DNA from: Bacteriovoracaceae bacterium
GTDB lineage: Bacteria > Bdellovibrionota > Bacteriovoracia > Bacteriovoracales > Bacteriovoracaceae
Length of the DNA: 6,677 bases
NCBI GenBank assembly: GCA_018060635.1
Contig: JAGOVR010000085.1
Coordinates: 1 to 6,677 of the forward strand
Direction: 5' to 3'
A model generated the notes under the pieces. That model saw only the letters and a program-made list of their open reading frames with translations, was not told the origin of the DNA and did not search any database. The first letter of the stretch is position 1. Each line of letters opens with the position of its first letter. The translations under genes were made by a program, and so were the position numbers. Shown one piece after another: positions 6,108 to 6,677 of this stretch.

Positions 6108-6677
6108 ATGGAACGTAAAGCCCCCCCCCCTAATAATTCTGCAAGACCTCAAAATAAATCCACCGCTCCTACTCAGGGAAGTTCTGCAAACCGCCGCCCT
6201 CCTCCCAAAAAAAACCAGAACTATGGACGCCATCAGCGCCCTTTTCATAAAAACAACCAGAACCCTGTGCGAAGTCCAACAACAGCTCAACCGTTGGAGT
6301 CTGTCTTCTTACAATATGACAGGTTGCTAACACAGCATAACCTTGCTCGCAAGGCCTATTTTGATGAATTTAGTTACGCTGAATACAGTCGTGTCGATAA
6401 ATTAGAACGACAGTTCAACAATACGATGGACGCTCTTAGAAACTTTGAAAAAAACCTCAAGCCTCATGAAAAAGAATACCTAAATTCTCGTATTAATTTT
6501 TATAAAGAAGATAAGACCTATCTGCAAAACCACCAAGATGATCCTGCCATTTTGGCCCCTGTAGCACCTACGACGCCAGAAAATCCGCATCTGCTTATTT
6601 CACAAAAAGAGGCGCAAAAAAACTACGCCCAAGATACAGAGGAAAGTTCTGGTAGCATGGATGATTACAATAAATTA
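6108..6677 (+). CDS. Unrecognised basic, low-complexity-headed protein, 3' end missing
   Basis: 190 codons are visible with no stop before the right edge. I do not recognise the family. Residues 1-60 are rich in Pro, Asn, Gln, Arg, Lys and Ser and almost free of hydrophobic residues, which suggests a disordered, positively charged tail able to contact nucleic acid or other polyanions. Residues 62-140 mix regularly spaced Leu/Phe/Tyr/Ile with Lys, Glu, Asp and Arg, and are probably helical. A Pro/Ala/Thr-rich linker (145-160) precedes a polar segment that becomes acidic (177-186). There is no signal peptide or membrane segment, so it is probably cytoplasmic. AAGGA five bases upstream supports the start. 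Codons 5-8 (Ala-Pro-Pro-Pro) lie on a run of ten C bases. RNA binding is a guess from composition only. Confidence 0.8.
   Translation, partial: MERKAPPPNNSARPQNKSTAPTQGSSANRRPPPKKNQNYGRHQRPFHKNNQNPVRSPTTAQPLESVFLQYDRLLTQHNLARKAYFDEFSYAEYSRVDKLERQFNNTMDALRNFEKNLKPHEKEYLNSRINFYKEDKTYLQNHQDDPAILAPVAPTTPENPHLLISQKEAQKNYAQDTEESSGSMDDYNKL
6121..6130. repeat. Ten-base poly-C tract in the fifth to eighth codons
   Basis: An uninterrupted run of ten C in an otherwise AT-rich window, 13 bases after the A of the start codon. Gain of one C would place TAA (6131-6133) in frame directly after the tract. Loss of one C would shift into a frame that stays open until TAA at 6328-6330. It could be a slippage-prone on/off switch or just a proline-coding run. 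Confidence 0.6.

Noticed and set aside
6066..6290. 74-codon minus-strand open frame opposite the last gene
   Set aside because: The plus-strand frame has a Shine-Dalgarno and stays open for 190 codons. The minus-strand frame has no ribosome site and its Gly run is the complement of the poly-C tract.

Overview
The window is an AT-rich bacterial chromosome segment packed with housekeeping genes on both strands. It shows no rRNA, tRNA, CRISPR array, insertion sequence or phage gene. It reads left to right as: the 3' part of a queuine tRNA-ribosyltransferase gene (tgt, +); a phosphoserine aminotransferase of the actinobacterial/mycobacterial family (serC, -); a 156-base intergenic region with three palindrome-like elements; a 43-codon gene for a predicted small membrane protein (+); a stand-alone UDP-MurNAc-L-Ala:D-Glu ligase (murD, -); a methyltransferase resembling eukaryotic METTL25/METTL25B (+); malate dehydrogenase (mdh, -); and the 5' part of an unrecognised basic, Pro/Asn/Gln/Arg-rich protein (+) that runs off the right edge.

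Organism: MurD shows a peptidoglycan-making bacterium. The AT-rich composition argues against an actinobacterium despite the SerC type. The combination of mycobacterial-type SerC, the animal-cytosolic-like MDH family, a METTL25-like protein and short, strand-alternating transcription units would fit a predatory or deep-branching Gram-negative lineage such as Bdellovibrionota. That is a low-confidence inference from family resemblance only.

Layout: strands alternate at every gene, so each is probably its own transcription unit. tgt and serC converge on a weak hairpin. serC and the small gene diverge from the 2232-2387 region. The small gene and murD overlap tail to tail by 17 bases. murD and the METTL25-like gene start head to head only 26 bases apart, neither with a clear Shine-Dalgarno. 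The METTL25-like gene and mdh overlap tail to tail by 25 bases. mdh and the last gene diverge from an 82-base gap.

Function: the recognised genes serve separate core processes: queuosine tRNA modification, serine and pyridoxal phosphate synthesis, peptidoglycan precursor synthesis and the TCA cycle. No new multi-gene system is evident. The most interesting items are the bacterial METTL25-like protein, the ten-C tract at the start of the last gene, the 43-codon gene with its possible Fur-like operator, and the altered metal-site motif in MurD.
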